Below are positions 16,431 to 26,138 of a DNA stretch of 64,000 bases, in pieces (the stretch's first letter is position 1; every line of letters begins with the position of its first letter). Under the pieces are notes generated by a model. The model made no database searches, was not told the origin of the DNA, and saw only the letters and a list, made by a program, of their open reading frames with translations. Both the position numbers and the translations under genes were made by a program. This DNA is from Actinomadura rubteroloni (lineage in GTDB: Bacteria; Actinomycetota; Actinomycetes; Streptosporangiales; Streptosporangiaceae): contig NZ_MTBP01000003.1 in the NCBI RefSeq assembly GCF_002911665.1, forward strand, positions 248,001 to 312,000, given 5' to 3'.

Positions 16431-18170
16431 TCAGGGCCAGTGCGCCAGCCGGGCCGTCACCTCCGCCGCCGAGACGGCGATGGCGAGGACGGTCAGCGCC
16501 GACATGCCCGCCAGCACCGTCCACCGGCCGACCTGGTAGCCCGCCGGGACGAGCGCCGCGTCCCGGCCCCGCACCGGCCACGGCGCGCGCAGCGGAGCGG
16601 TCCCGGGGATCTCGTCGGACGGGTCCGGGGACGCCGGGGCGTCCGACGGCTCGGCGGGGGACAGGCCCGCCGCCCAGCCGAGCAGGTCCGCGATGTAGGA
16701 CGGGTCGGTCGCCAGGCCCGACCCGAAGTACCGGACGTCCGCCGCCACGTGGTCCAGCGCCCGCACGATGTTCCCGAGCCCGACCGCGCGCAGCCAGCCG
16801 CGCAGGTCCGGGTCCTCGTACAGTTTCTTGCCGATCTCGGTGGTGAGCAGCAGGTCGGTCTTGGTGACGACGACCGCGACGCGCTTCTGCCGTCCCCGGT
16901 CCGGACGCGACCGCAGCTCGTTCAGCACCCGCTGGAGCGTGTCGGCCGGGTCCTCGCCCGACGGTCCCGCCGCCGCCTCCACCCGCGCCCGCTCCACGGC
17001 CGTCAGCGACCGGTTCACTTGCGGCAGCGCGAACGGGTCCACGATGAACAGCAGCGTCTCGCCGTGGTCGAGGTAGCGCAGCGACTCGACCTCCGTCGAC
17101 CCGGCGAAGTGCTCGCCCGCCGGGTCGAACAGGTAGAGGATGCGGCGGGCGGGCGTGCCGCGCCGTCCGGCGGGCAGCTCGACGTCCAGCATCGTCGCGA
17201 GCGGCAGGTCCGGGCCGGTCTTGGGCGGACGGCCCCCGGAGCGGAACGCGCGGACCGCCGCCGCGTAGGCCTCGGCGTGCCGGCCCTCGACGAACGCGAC
17301 CCGTCCGTCGACGGCCCGCGCCCGCGCGTGCAGGGCGCGGATGCCGAGCATCATGAACGTGGTCTTGCCCGCGCCGGGGCCGCCGACGAACGGCAGCGGC
17401 TCCACCCGGACGCGGCCGATGCGCGGCGGGAGCCGTCCCGAGCAGTGCGGGCAGTACGCGGCGAGCCGGAACCGGCCGAGCAGGACGGTCGTCGGCAGCC
17501 GCGTCCCGCACCGGCAGACGTGCCGGAACGCGCCCGCCGGGCCCGGGACGAGCCGCGCGTGCCGCGCCCCGCACCCCGGGCACGCGTACACCGGCAGGCC
17601 GATGCGCTCGTAGCAGAACGGGTGCGGGCACGTCTGGAGGATGCGGCCGTAGGCGGTGAACACGCGCTCCACGGCGGCGAGCACCACCGCGCACGCCAGC
17701 CACCCCGCGAGCCCGACCGCCGCGACGACCCCGTACAGCGCGGTCAGCGCGAGCGCGAGGACGGCGGCGGGCACGGCCGCGACGACGATCCCCGCGCACA
17801 GCGCCAGCCACACCGGGAACGCGAACCATCCCCACGGGCCGCCGAGCAGCACTTCGGTCAGCCGGAGGACGACGTCCCGGGCGAGCGTCCACACGCGCGG
17901 CCCGACCTCGCGCGCGATGGCCCACCAGTCCCGCCAGACCTGGCCGAGCAGGTAGTGCCGGTAGGAGACCTCCGGCGCGGGCACCGGCGACGGCCCCGAC
18001 CGCGACGACGGAGTCAGCGCCCGGCACGCCTGCAGGTACGACAGCGCCGCCGCGCCGAGGCCCGCGACGACGAGCGTCAGCGGGAACAGCACCGGGAAGA
18101 CCACCCCGAACCCGACCAGCATCGCGCCGACCCACGCCGCCGCCAGCACCGCGACCATCACCGGATTCAT
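16431..18170 (-). CDS. Membrane-bound zinc-ribbon GTPase (double-GTPase 2 type)
   Basis: A 579-residue protein. Residues about 5-48 and 125-185 are hydrophobic helices, and a last helix (VLAGMSALTVLAIAVSAAEV) is near the C-terminus, so it is membrane-anchored. Between them lies a zinc-ribbon cluster (CPHPFC, CPGCGARH, CRCG, YCPHCSG; about 187-250). The P-loop is GGPGAGKTTF near residue 264, the G3-like motif FDPAGEHF, and the G4 motif VVVTKTD. G4 (TKxD) indicates guanine specificity. It resembles the second GTPase of the predicted double-GTPase systems. The ATG overlaps the GAP1 stop by four bases (ATGA), and it is the last gene of a six-gene operon. It probably forms a membrane complex with GAP1 and the other GTPase; the output is unknown. 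Confidence 0.82.
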   Translation of the reverse strand: MNPVMVAVLAAAWVGAMLVGFGVVFPVLFPLTLVVAGLGAAALSYLQACRALTPSSRSGPSPVPAPEVSYRHYLLGQVWRDWWAIAREVGPRVWTLARDVVLRLTEVLLGGPWGWFAFPVWLALCAGIVVAAVPAAVLALALTALYGVVAAVGLAGWLACAVVLAAVERVFTAYGRILQTCPHPFCYERIGLPVYACPGCGARHARLVPGPAGAFRHVCRCGTRLPTTVLLGRFRLAAYCPHCSGRLPPRIGRVRVEPLPFVGGPGAGKTTFMMLGIRALHARARAVDGRVAFVEGRHAEAYAAAVRAFRSGGRPPKTGPDLPLATMLDVELPAGRRGTPARRILYLFDPAGEHFAGSTEVESLRYLDHGETLLFIVDPFALPQVNRSLTAVERARVEAAAGPSGEDPADTLQRVLNELRSRPDRGRQKRVAVVVTKTDLLLTTEIGKKLYEDPDLRGWLRAVGLGNIVRALDHVAADVRYFGSGLATDPSYIADLLGWAAGLSPAEPSDAPASPDPSDEIPGTAPLRAPWPVRGRDAALVPAGYQVGRWTVLAGMSALTVLAIAVSAAEVTARLAHWP

Positions 18171-20467
18171 GCGCCCTGCCGTCCTCGGTTCCCGGTGCGC
18201 GCCTCGGCGGCGAGGTCGCGCAGGGCGGAGCGCAGGGCCGGGTCGCCGCCGAAGTGGGCCTCCAGCCTGCGGCCCGCGAACCAGCGCGTCACCGCCGTCC
18301 GCGCCCAGGTCTCCAGCGCCGGGTCGGCCGCGCCGAGCACCCGCATCCGCAGGACCGTCTCGATGAGTTCGTGCCGGGCGGCCGGGTCGCCGCCCCGGCC
18401 GGGCAGGGCGCCGGTCCAGCGGGCGCCGAGCCGGGCGCGCAGCCGGGCGGGCGCCGCCGCGAGCAGCGCCGCGCGCGCCACCGGGTCGCGGCGGGCGAGC
18501 CGGCCGGCGGCGACGCCGAACGCGGGCTCGGCGAGCGGTCCGGCGGCGCGGTCGGCGAGCGCGGCCAGGGCCTCGGCGGCGGCGTCCGGACGGTCCGCGC
18601 CGATCGCCGTCGCGCACGCCTGGACGGCCGCCGCGTCCCGCCCGGCGTCCGGGGCGGGCGGCGCGGACCGGATCCGCGCGGCGAGCCGCAGCACCTCCAC
18701 GCCGATGTCGGCGTCGCCGAGGGCGCGGGCGAACGTCCGGGACGGCAGCTCCGCGAGCACCGGACGTTCGGCGAACGCGGCGGCGTGCGCCTCCAGCAGC
18801 TCCAGGCACTCGCCGGGCTGCGGCGCCGCCGCCCACAGCCGCTCCAGCACCGCGTCGATCTCGACGTCGGCCAGGGAGAGCAGGTCGGCGGTGACGGCCA
18901 CGCGGTGCAGCGGGCGGCTGCGGCCCACCGAGTCCAGGACCGCGAGTGCCACCGCCGGAGCGGACGGCCACAGATCGGGGTCGTCGCGCGCCGCGTCGTG
19001 CAGCAGGTCGCACGTCCGGTCGCCGAGGACGGCGTCGCGGGTCGGCGCGTCCGCCGCCGCGAGGCCCGTGACGACCCCGGCCAGCAGCGCGCCGCGCGCG
19101 TCGTCCGGGCAGGCCGCCAGGGCCGCCGGGACGTCCGCCGCGCCGACCCGCGCCCGGCCCTGCGCCGCCGCCCGGATCTCGCCCGGCCGCGCGGGCGCGC
19201 CCGCCGCCGCCGCGATCCCGGCGATGCGCGCGACGTCCGTCAGCTCCTCGGCCGCCGCCAGCGCGTCCGTCACGGCGGGCTCCAGCGCGGGGCGCAGCTC
19301 GGCCGGCAGCGCGCGGCGCGGCAGCCGGTCCCGCGCGGACGGGTCGTCCAGCGCCGCCGTCACCGCCCGCAGCGCGGCCCGCCGTGCCGCCTCCACCGCG
19401 CCCGCCGCACGCGCCCGGTCCTCGACCGCGACGGCGAGGTCCACGCCCATCGACGGGACGCCCGGCACCAGGTCCCGCCAGACCCACTCGGGCAGGTCGC
19501 GGCCGGACCGGGCCAGCAGCGCCGCCGCCCCGGCCTCCTCGTCCGGCGTCACCCGCGCCTCGCCCCGGCACAGCGCGAGCAGCGCCGCCGCGCGCTCCAG
19601 CGCACGCGGGCCGGGCGGGCCCGCGCCGTCCAGCAGCGCCAGCTCGCCGAGCGCGTCCAGGGCCGCGAAGTCGCCCGCGCGCCAGCACGCCGCGACCGTC
19701 CGCGCGAACCGGCTCACCGGCCGGCGCGGCGGGGGCGCGTCGCCGAGCGCGAACGCCGGGCCGCCCTGGTACTGCGCGGCGGCCCACGCGTCCGGGGTCG
19801 TCCCGACGACCCGCTGGCCCGCGCCGTCGGGGTCGGCGCTGTAGGTGACGAACGTCAGCCGCTCGGCCGCCGAGACCGGCAGCGAGTACGACACGACCGC
19901 GATCCACCGGGCGATCAACTCGACGTCCGCCGCGACCAGCACCACCCGGCCGTGGCCGCGCCCGAGGACGGCCACCACCGCGTCCACCAGCGGCGCGAGC
20001 AGGTCCGGCTGGCCGCGCAGCCACTCGGCGAGCGCGTCCGGCGCGAACGCCGCGTCCGGCGCCAGGTCGGGAACCTCGGGCAGCGCGCCGAGCGCGGTCG
20101 GGCCGGCCCGCCACAGCGGCGCGTCCCACAGCTCGGCGGGCCGCAGCCCCTCCAGCTCGTCCGGCTCGGCGACGACCGCGTGCGCGAAGAAATTGCCGTA
20201 CCGGCCCGAATAGTCCTGGCCGAGATAACGGGAGCGGGCCAGCAGCGGACGGCCGTCCACCCGGTCGTACAGCAGCGCCACCGGGAACGCCGCCAGCTCG
20301 CCCGGCCCCGGCGACAGCGGCGCGGTGGGCGGCGGACGGTAGGCCAGGAACGGCGCCACCGCCGCGCGCACCCGGTCGGGGAGGCCCGGCGTCTCCGCGG
20401 TGAACTGGAACCCCGACCGGCCGGTCGGCCCGTTCCGCGCGGACGTGTAGTGCATCTGCCAGGCCAC
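18167..20467 (-). CDS. GTPase-associated protein 1 (GAP1) family
   Basis: A 766-residue protein. The N-terminus carries the hallmark of the GAP1-N domain: QMHYTSARNG, GRSGFQFTAETPGLP, YRPPPTAP, AAFPVALLYDRVDGRPLL and RYGNFFAHAVV (residues 5-100). The GAP1 middle and C-terminal regions are long, alanine-rich and helical, with no recognisable catalytic motif. From memory, GAP1 families were named for their constant linkage to the double GTPases in comparative-genomic work on bacterial conflict systems; no biochemistry is known to me. The GTG at 20467 is preceded by GGGGAG, and the gene is 5 bases after GTPase 1 and overlaps GTPase 2. It may be a scaffold or regulator joining the two GTPases. 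Confidence 0.85.
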   Translation of the reverse strand: MAWQMHYTSARNGPTGRSGFQFTAETPGLPDRVRAAVAPFLAYRPPPTAPLSPGPGELAAFPVALLYDRVDGRPLLARSRYLGQDYSGRYGNFFAHAVVAEPDELEGLRPAELWDAPLWRAGPTALGALPEVPDLAPDAAFAPDALAEWLRGQPDLLAPLVDAVVAVLGRGHGRVVLVAADVELIARWIAVVSYSLPVSAAERLTFVTYSADPDGAGQRVVGTTPDAWAAAQYQGGPAFALGDAPPPRRPVSRFARTVAACWRAGDFAALDALGELALLDGAGPPGPRALERAAALLALCRGEARVTPDEEAGAAALLARSGRDLPEWVWRDLVPGVPSMGVDLAVAVEDRARAAGAVEAARRAALRAVTAALDDPSARDRLPRRALPAELRPALEPAVTDALAAAEELTDVARIAGIAAAAGAPARPGEIRAAAQGRARVGAADVPAALAACPDDARGALLAGVVTGLAAADAPTRDAVLGDRTCDLLHDAARDDPDLWPSAPAVALAVLDSVGRSRPLHRVAVTADLLSLADVEIDAVLERLWAAAPQPGECLELLEAHAAAFAERPVLAELPSRTFARALGDADIGVEVLRLAARIRSAPPAPDAGRDAAAVQACATAIGADRPDAAAEALAALADRAAGPLAEPAFGVAAGRLARRDPVARAALLAAAPARLRARLGARWTGALPGRGGDPAARHELIETVLRMRVLGAADPALETWARTAVTRWFAGRRLEAHFGGDPALRSALRDLAAEARTGNRGRQGA

Positions 20468-20472
20468 TCAGG

Positions 20473-21708
20473 TCACGCTCCCCGACCTCGAACCCCGTCC
20501 AGCATCCCGAACCGGTACAGCAGCCACAGCAGCGGATCCTCGGCGCGGTGCGGCCGGACGCCGCCCGGCCCGACCCGCCCGTTCTCCGGCACGCCGCCGA
20601 GCGCCGACAGCCCGAACAGCGCGAAGTCGGCGTACTGCTGCCCGAGGAAGGTCTCCAGCCGTCCGGCCTGCCACTCGTGCAGCAGCGACCGGACCTGCTC
20701 GTGGACGGCGTCGCGGTCGTCCAGGTCCAGCACGCCCGTGCCCGACCGCGTCCGGTGCAGCGCCGACTGCCGCGCCATCTCCGGCACCAGCACGTCGATC
20801 TTGGTGAGCGCCACCGCGACCGGCACCGGCAGCCGCTCGCCCGGCTTCATCCCGCGCCGCAGCCGCAGCGCCTCGGTCACCCGCGCGATGATGTTCACCG
20901 GCTCGGCGTCGGGATCGGCGTCGGGCGGCGGCGGCGACCCGGCCAGGGCCGAGCCCGCGCCGGGCAGCTCCAGCGGGTCGACCAGGAAGATGATCGCGTC
21001 CGCCGCCTCCAGGTACCGCAGGTGCAGGTCGCGGACCTCCCGGCTGCGCAGGTCCTCCCCGGCCGTGTCGAACAGCACCAGCGCCAGCGAGTCGGTGCGC
21101 TCGCGCGCGAACCGGCCGCGCCGCGTCCGCGTCAGCAGGTAGACGAGCGGTTCGCGCGGCGACGTCGCGGCGGACGCCGTCGTCGGCAGCAGCCGCCGCT
21201 CCTCCAGCAGCGGACGCGCGAAGTCCCGCTTGTAGCGTTCGATCGTCCGGTCGTCGCAGGCCACCAGGGACGCGTCCAGCTCCGTCCCGACCCGGTTCAT
21301 CAGCTCGTGCAGCAGCACCGCGATGTAGGTGCTCTTGCCCGCGTTCTTCGCGCCGACCAGCGCCACGATCCGGCCCGGCGCCTCGCAGTACGCCGACGGC
21401 AGCGGATTGTGGCACTCGCCGCACACCCGGCTGCCCGTCGGCTGCCCGCACGCCGGGCAGTCCGCCCGGCCGCCCCGGCCCGGCGCGGCGAACACCGGCG
21501 GCAGCGACGCGCCCGCCGCCGACCCGGTGTAGGCCGCCAGCTTCTCGTCCAGCACGGGCGCGCAGCCCGCCCGGCGGCCCGCCTGCCCCCGGCACCGGAA
21601 CGGGATCCGGTGCGCGGACGTCGCGGCGAAGCAGTACGGGCAGGTGACGGCCTGCCGGGACGGGACCTTCGGCAGGCTCACCCGGGGCGCGAGCGGCGAA
21701 CGGGACAC
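20473..21708 (-). CDS. Zinc-ribbon TRAFAC-type GTPase (double-GTPase 1 type)
   Basis: A 411-residue soluble GTPase. Two zinc-ribbon units come first (CPYC and C-rich turn at residues 23-50; CPACGQ and CGECHN at 84-101). The P-loop is LVGAKNAGKST near residue 120, the G3 motif LVLFDTAGED, and the G4 motif VALTKIDVL. The order zinc ribbon then GTPase is typical of the double-GTPase 1 group. The start is GTG at 21708 with TAGGAGG nine bases ahead, and the TAG of the upstream gene forms part of this ribosome site. It lies 5 bases from GAP1. Its probable role is a GTP-driven switch in the complex with GAP1 and the membrane GTPase. Confidence 0.85.
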   Translation of the reverse strand: MSRSPLAPRVSLPKVPSRQAVTCPYCFAATSAHRIPFRCRGQAGRRAGCAPVLDEKLAAYTGSAAGASLPPVFAAPGRGGRADCPACGQPTGSRVCGECHNPLPSAYCEAPGRIVALVGAKNAGKSTYIAVLLHELMNRVGTELDASLVACDDRTIERYKRDFARPLLEERRLLPTTASAATSPREPLVYLLTRTRRGRFARERTDSLALVLFDTAGEDLRSREVRDLHLRYLEAADAIIFLVDPLELPGAGSALAGSPPPPDADPDAEPVNIIARVTEALRLRRGMKPGERLPVPVAVALTKIDVLVPEMARQSALHRTRSGTGVLDLDDRDAVHEQVRSLLHEWQAGRLETFLGQQYADFALFGLSALGGVPENGRVGPGGVRPHRAEDPLLWLLYRFGMLDGVRGRGA

Positions 21709-21717
21709 GGGGACCTC

Positions 21718-24309
21718 CTACTTGGCGACCCGGAGGGAGCGGACGGGGGGGTCGCCGAGTTCGATCACATCATCATCGGCGAAGCACCGCAGCCAGTAGG
21801 GCCCCGCGACACGCGGGAGATCGACCGTCACCTCGCCCGGCACCGGCACCGACTCCCACACCTGGACCGTCTCCCCGTCGCCCGCGCGGTGCGGCATCAC
21901 CCGTCCCTCGCGCAGCACCAGCTCCAGCCGGCCGATCCGCGCGGCCCGTCCCGCGCTGAGCCGCACCGTCAGCGACCGCCGCCACGGCGGGCCGCCGCGC
22001 ACCAGCTCGTAGGCGACGACCGTCCGCGCCGCCACCCGCGCCGACACCGCCGGACCCGTCAGCCGCCCGTCGCCGGCCGTCCCGACCGCCGCGACCGTCA
22101 CCTCCACCGGCTCGTCCTCGGGCACCGGCAGCCGCAGCCCGCCCTGCGTGTCGTAGGCCGCGCGCGTCACCGCCCGCCGCACCACCGGACGTCCGGCGCC
22201 GCTGCGCCCCACCCGGAACGCCACCTCGACCTCGGCGGCGTCGCCCGGCCAGTCGAACCCGAGATGGACGTGCGCGCCGCGCCGGTCGGCGACCACCCGG
22301 CCCGGCGGGGGCAGGTGGACGTGCCGGTGGTGCGCGCCGACGGCCGCGAACCCGCCCGCCACCGTCACCGCCACGATCCAGCCCGCCGACCCCGGCCGCA
22401 CCCGCAGCCCGCCCGGCGCCGGATCCGACGGCAGCCGCCGCACGACGCCGCGCAGCTCCGCCACCGGGACCAGCGCGCTGCGCGGCCACGGCGGCGGCTC
22501 GTGCGTCAGGACCAGCTCGACCGTCCCGTGCCCCGGCGGGTCGAACCGGACGAACAGGGCGTCGGGGTCGGCCGGGTCCGGCGCGGCGGCCAGCTCGAAC
22601 ACCGGGTCGGGCGGCGCGCTCGGCGCGGCGGACCGCCGGACGCCCGGCGTCACGACCTCCCGGCCGTCGGCGTCCACGTAGACGGCCGCGACCAGGTAAT
22701 GGTGCGTCGCCTCGTTCGGGACGATCTCGGAGAACCCGTCGCGCGTCGCGGGCACGGCGCGGCCGTCGCGCGTCACCCGCGCCCCGGCGGCCTCGGCGGG
22801 CAGCCGCCACCGGCCCGTCACGACGCCGTCGCCCGCCGCCACCGCCACGTCCGCCGGCTCCGGACGCACGACCACCGGGCCCGTCACCACCGGCGCCGAC
22901 GCCGCCTCGCCGCGCACCGCCGTCACCGCGTAGTACAGCGGCGCGTTCACCGGCGGACGCTCGTCCCGGCCGCCGACCAGCGGCTCCCCGTCGGCCGCGC
23001 CGCGCGGCGGCCGGTCCCGCCGCCGCACCACGTGGTACCGGACGTCGCCCGCCGTGGACGGCGACGGCTCGAAGAACAGCCGCACCGTCGCGCCGCCCGC
23101 CGTCACGTCCACGTCCGCGCGCACGGCCGGGACCGGCTCGGGCGGCAGGCGCCGCTGGAGCTCGGCCGCGCCCGGCAGGTCGCCGACCAGGCGCAGCGCG
23201 TCGGCCAGCAGCCGCCACGCGCGGTCCGGATCGTCCTCGGCCGCCGCCTGCTCGCGCAGCCGCACCGCCGCCTCCACGCGGCGCCGCGCCTCGGCCGCCA
23301 GCACCGCCGCCTCGTCCGGCGCGTCGGCGTCCAGGCCGCCGTCGGCCATCTCCGCCGCCGCGTAGACGTCGCCCGCGTCCAACAGCGCCCGCAGCCGCGC
23401 CGCGACGCCGCCGCCCCCGCCCGACTCCCGGACGATCGCGAACACCAGCCGCCGCGCGTCGCTCGGGTCGATCCCGAGGTCCTCCATCGCGAACCGCAGC
23501 AGCGCCCGCTCCGACGCCCGCTGCCGCGCCCGCTCCCGCAACCGCTCCACGATGTCGTAGCGGACGAGCTCGGACGGGTCGGCGTCCGAGCGCAGGCCCG
23601 CCAGGATCGTCCCGGCGTGCGTCGTGCTCGTGTCCCGGCTGCGCCGCGCCCACGCCGCGACCGCCGCCTCCACCGCCGCCGCGTCCAGCGCCACGCCCGC
23701 CGCCGCGAACCCGTCCAGCACGCGCATCGGGCCGGTGAGCCGCTCGCCGAACAGGAAGTCGGGCAGATGACGGCGGCCGAGGACGTCCAGCGACTCCCGG
23801 ACCTTCGGATACGCCGCGTACGGCGCCATCGGCGGCAGCGGATCCGGCTCGCGGACGTCGATCCGCTCCGCGGCGGCCAGCGCGCGCCCCTCGTCCGCCG
23901 CGACGCCCGCCGCCCGCGCGATCGCCTCCACCTCGCCCGGCGTCGCCATCCGCAGCGCGCCCGCCGCGTCCGCCAGCCGCGCCCGCACCGCCTCGCGCCG
24001 CCGCTCGTCCCGCTCCCGGCCGCCGCGCAGCCGCTCCGCCAGCGGCCGGACGTCGCCGCGCTCGGCCGCCGCGAACACCGCCGCCAGCTCCCGGTGCTCG
24101 GCCTCCAGCCGGTCCACCAGCCGCCGGTACTTGAGCTGCCCCCGCGCCCGCCGCCAGCACTGCCGGACCTGCTTCACCGCCGCCGCGACCGCCGCGGGCT
24201 CCAACGGCTCCCGCAACATGTACCGGACGCGCAGATCCCCAGGGGGCTGATCCCCGGCAGCCCGCGCGGGCTCAAGAACAGCCCGCCGATACTCCTCGTC
24301 AGCGTTCAT
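21718..24309 (-). CDS. Large helical plus beta-sandwich protein of the GTPase/Hsp70 operon
   Basis: An 863-residue protein. The first half (about 1-410) is charged and helical, rich in Arg, Glu and Ala, with coiled-coil-like segments (VDRLEAEHRELAAVF; REQAAAEDDPDRAWRLL). The second half (about 415-860) is beta-rich with repeated fibronectin-III-like units: YHVVRRRDRPPRG, PLYYAVTAVRG and HHYLVAAVYVDADGRE look like FN3 strand pairs. There is no signal peptide, so it is cytoplasmic. It has no catalytic motif that I can see. FN3-type proteins are typical partners in this operon. It may be the client of the Hsp70/GrpE pair or the sensor. Start ATG at 24309 has a modest GAGG site. Confidence 0.75.
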   Translation of the reverse strand: MNADEEYRRAVLEPARAAGDQPPGDLRVRYMLREPLEPAAVAAAVKQVRQCWRRARGQLKYRRLVDRLEAEHRELAAVFAAAERGDVRPLAERLRGGRERDERRREAVRARLADAAGALRMATPGEVEAIARAAGVAADEGRALAAAERIDVREPDPLPPMAPYAAYPKVRESLDVLGRRHLPDFLFGERLTGPMRVLDGFAAAGVALDAAAVEAAVAAWARRSRDTSTTHAGTILAGLRSDADPSELVRYDIVERLRERARQRASERALLRFAMEDLGIDPSDARRLVFAIVRESGGGGGVAARLRALLDAGDVYAAAEMADGGLDADAPDEAAVLAAEARRRVEAAVRLREQAAAEDDPDRAWRLLADALRLVGDLPGAAELQRRLPPEPVPAVRADVDVTAGGATVRLFFEPSPSTAGDVRYHVVRRRDRPPRGAADGEPLVGGRDERPPVNAPLYYAVTAVRGEAASAPVVTGPVVVRPEPADVAVAAGDGVVTGRWRLPAEAAGARVTRDGRAVPATRDGFSEIVPNEATHHYLVAAVYVDADGREVVTPGVRRSAAPSAPPDPVFELAAAPDPADPDALFVRFDPPGHGTVELVLTHEPPPWPRSALVPVAELRGVVRRLPSDPAPGGLRVRPGSAGWIVAVTVAGGFAAVGAHHRHVHLPPPGRVVADRRGAHVHLGFDWPGDAAEVEVAFRVGRSGAGRPVVRRAVTRAAYDTQGGLRLPVPEDEPVEVTVAAVGTAGDGRLTGPAVSARVAARTVVAYELVRGGPPWRRSLTVRLSAGRAARIGRLELVLREGRVMPHRAGDGETVQVWESVPVPGEVTVDLPRVAGPYWLRCFADDDVIELGDPPVRSLRVAK

Positions 24310-24520
24310 TTGCCTCGCTCCGCTCGGCGGGCGGGCGCGCTTCGAGCCGCGCGCTTCCCTCGTCGCGTGCTCGCTCGTTCCTCGCTCCGCGCGCTCCTCA
24401 GTCCAGCGCGCGGCGCGCGCCCGCCGACCATCACGTCGCCCCCCTCGGCGGCGTGCGGCGACGGGGTGCGCGGGGGGTGGCGCGGGGCGGGGGCGGCTTG
24501 TGGGCGGGGGACACAGGGGG
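24310..24520. other. 211-base gap inside the operon, C-rich transcript, no gene
   Basis: No coding frame was found. The part next to hsp70 (24463-24520) has seven G-runs on the plus strand (4, 6, 4, 5, 3, 5 and 5 bases), so the operon RNA is C-rich and poor in G, as in a Rho-utilisation site. The other half carries repeats of GGAGCGAGG on the minus strand (next to the start at 24309 and near 24395). It might set different levels for the chaperone and GTPase genes. Confidence 0.45.
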
Positions 24521-26104
24521 TCAGCTCACCTGGACGCGGGACAGGGCGGTCCGGGAGCGTTCGACCTCCTCCTCCGACATGCCGCCGACGTCGATCTTGA
24601 GGTCGAGGCGCTCGCCCTTTTCTTTCTCGATCGCCGCCACGTTCAGGAGGCCGGACGCGTCGAGCTGGAACGTCACCTCGATCGGCCAGCCCGCGCGCTT
24701 GCCCGACGGGATGCGGATGTCGCCGGCCGCGATCTCGTTGTTGTCGAGCAGGTCGGGGGACTCGACGCTGCCGGCCTGTTCCATCACGCGGACGTCCGCC
24801 GAGTCCTGGTCGTCGAAGACGGTGAAGAAGTCCTCCGAGCGCGCGGCGGGCAGCTCGTCGTTGGCGTGGACGAGATGGGCGACGCTCTCCTCGCCCGTCT
24901 CCCGGTCCACCACGACGATGCCGAAGGCGTGCGAGGCGACGGTGCGGATCGTGCGGCCCGCGATCTGGCGCTGCTGCTCGGCCGACAGGCCCGCCCGGGT
25001 CGCCATCTCCTCGGCGCGCTCGGCCGCGCCCTCGCGGACCAGGCGGCGGTAGGTCTCCTCGAACGCGTACAGCGCCGCGCCCTTGGCCACCGCGAGGTCG
25101 GGGTCCTGGAGGCGGGCGCGCAGGCCGAGTTCGGTCTCCAGCCGCGCCGCCACCACCGGCATCTTCGTGGACCCGCCGACGAGCACCAGGTCGTCGTAGT
25201 CGTGGACGCCCTTCTCCGCCGCCGTCGTGAGCGTCCGCCCGGTGATCTCGATCGTCCGGTCCAGCAGGTCGCGGGTCAGCTCCTCCAGCCGCTCGCGCGT
25301 CAGCTCGACCGCCGCGACCCGGCCGTCGTGCATGACCCGGACGGTGTGGACGGTCCGCGTCGTCAGCGACTTCTTGGCGTCCTCGGCGTCCCGGCGGAGC
25401 TGCTGCTCGGTCTGCGGGTCGTCCAGCGGGTCGGACGCGCCGGGGTGCTCGGCGAGGAACCGCTCGGCGAGGAACTCCACGATCCGCGCGTCCCAGTCCG
25501 CGCCGCCCAGCTCGTGGTCGCCGTCGGTGCAGACGACCTCGATGTGCCCGCCGCGCAGCGCGATCACCGTCGTGTCGAACGTGCCGCCGCCGAGGTCGTA
25601 GACGAGGATCGTCCGGTCGGCGTCGGGGTTCAGCACGCCGTAGGTGATCGCCGCCGCGATCGGCTCGGACACGATGTCGATGACGTTCAGCCCGGCGATC
25701 CGTCCCGCCTTGTGCGTGGCGTCCCGCTCGGCCGCGCCGAAGTACGCCGGGACGGTGATCACGACGTCGCGCGCCTCCTCGCCCGCGCTGGTCCGCGCGT
25801 CGGTGGCGAGCTTCAGCAGGATGAACGCCGACAGTTCCTCGGGCTTGAAGTCGATGCCGTGGATGCTGCGCGTGACGTCCCGGCCCATGTCGCGCTTGAT
25901 GAGGCTCACGACGTTGCCGGGGTCCAGCACCGCGGTGTCCTTGGCGGTCGCGCCCACCACGACGTTGTCGCCGCTCTCGAAGTACACCACCGACGGGGTC
26001 GTGTCGGTGCCCTCCAGGTTCCGCAGGACCGCGGGGCGTCCCACATCGTCGATGGAGGCAATGCAGGAGTACGTGGTTCCCAGGTCGATCCCGTAGACAG
26101 CCAT
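24521..26104 (-). CDS. Hsp70/DnaK-like chaperone lacking the C-terminal lid
   Basis: A 527-residue Hsp70. The ATPase domain is complete (GIDLGTTYSCIASI at 4-17; VYDLGGGTFDTTVI; LVLVGGSTKMPVV). The substrate-binding beta domain follows and ends in FQLDASGLLNVAAIEKEKGE, after which only about 30 residues remain. Full-length DnaK proteins have about 610-640 residues, so the helical lid is missing. The usual DnaK C-terminal EEVD/DE-rich tail is also absent. The ATG at 26104 is preferred to an in-frame GTG four codons earlier because AGAGGG precedes it. GrpE lies 34 bases upstream on the same strand, but there is no DnaJ. Its likely job is specialised remodelling within the GTPase system rather than general folding. 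Confidence 0.9.
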   Translation of the reverse strand: MAVYGIDLGTTYSCIASIDDVGRPAVLRNLEGTDTTPSVVYFESGDNVVVGATAKDTAVLDPGNVVSLIKRDMGRDVTRSIHGIDFKPEELSAFILLKLATDARTSAGEEARDVVITVPAYFGAAERDATHKAGRIAGLNVIDIVSEPIAAAITYGVLNPDADRTILVYDLGGGTFDTTVIALRGGHIEVVCTDGDHELGGADWDARIVEFLAERFLAEHPGASDPLDDPQTEQQLRRDAEDAKKSLTTRTVHTVRVMHDGRVAAVELTRERLEELTRDLLDRTIEITGRTLTTAAEKGVHDYDDLVLVGGSTKMPVVAARLETELGLRARLQDPDLAVAKGAALYAFEETYRRLVREGAAERAEEMATRAGLSAEQQRQIAGRTIRTVASHAFGIVVVDRETGEESVAHLVHANDELPAARSEDFFTVFDDQDSADVRVMEQAGSVESPDLLDNNEIAAGDIRIPSGKRAGWPIEVTFQLDASGLLNVAAIEKEKGERLDLKIDVGGMSEEEVERSRTALSRVQVS

Positions 26105-26138
26105 GTCCCTCTTCACCTATCGGTACCGCGTTCGGTGC

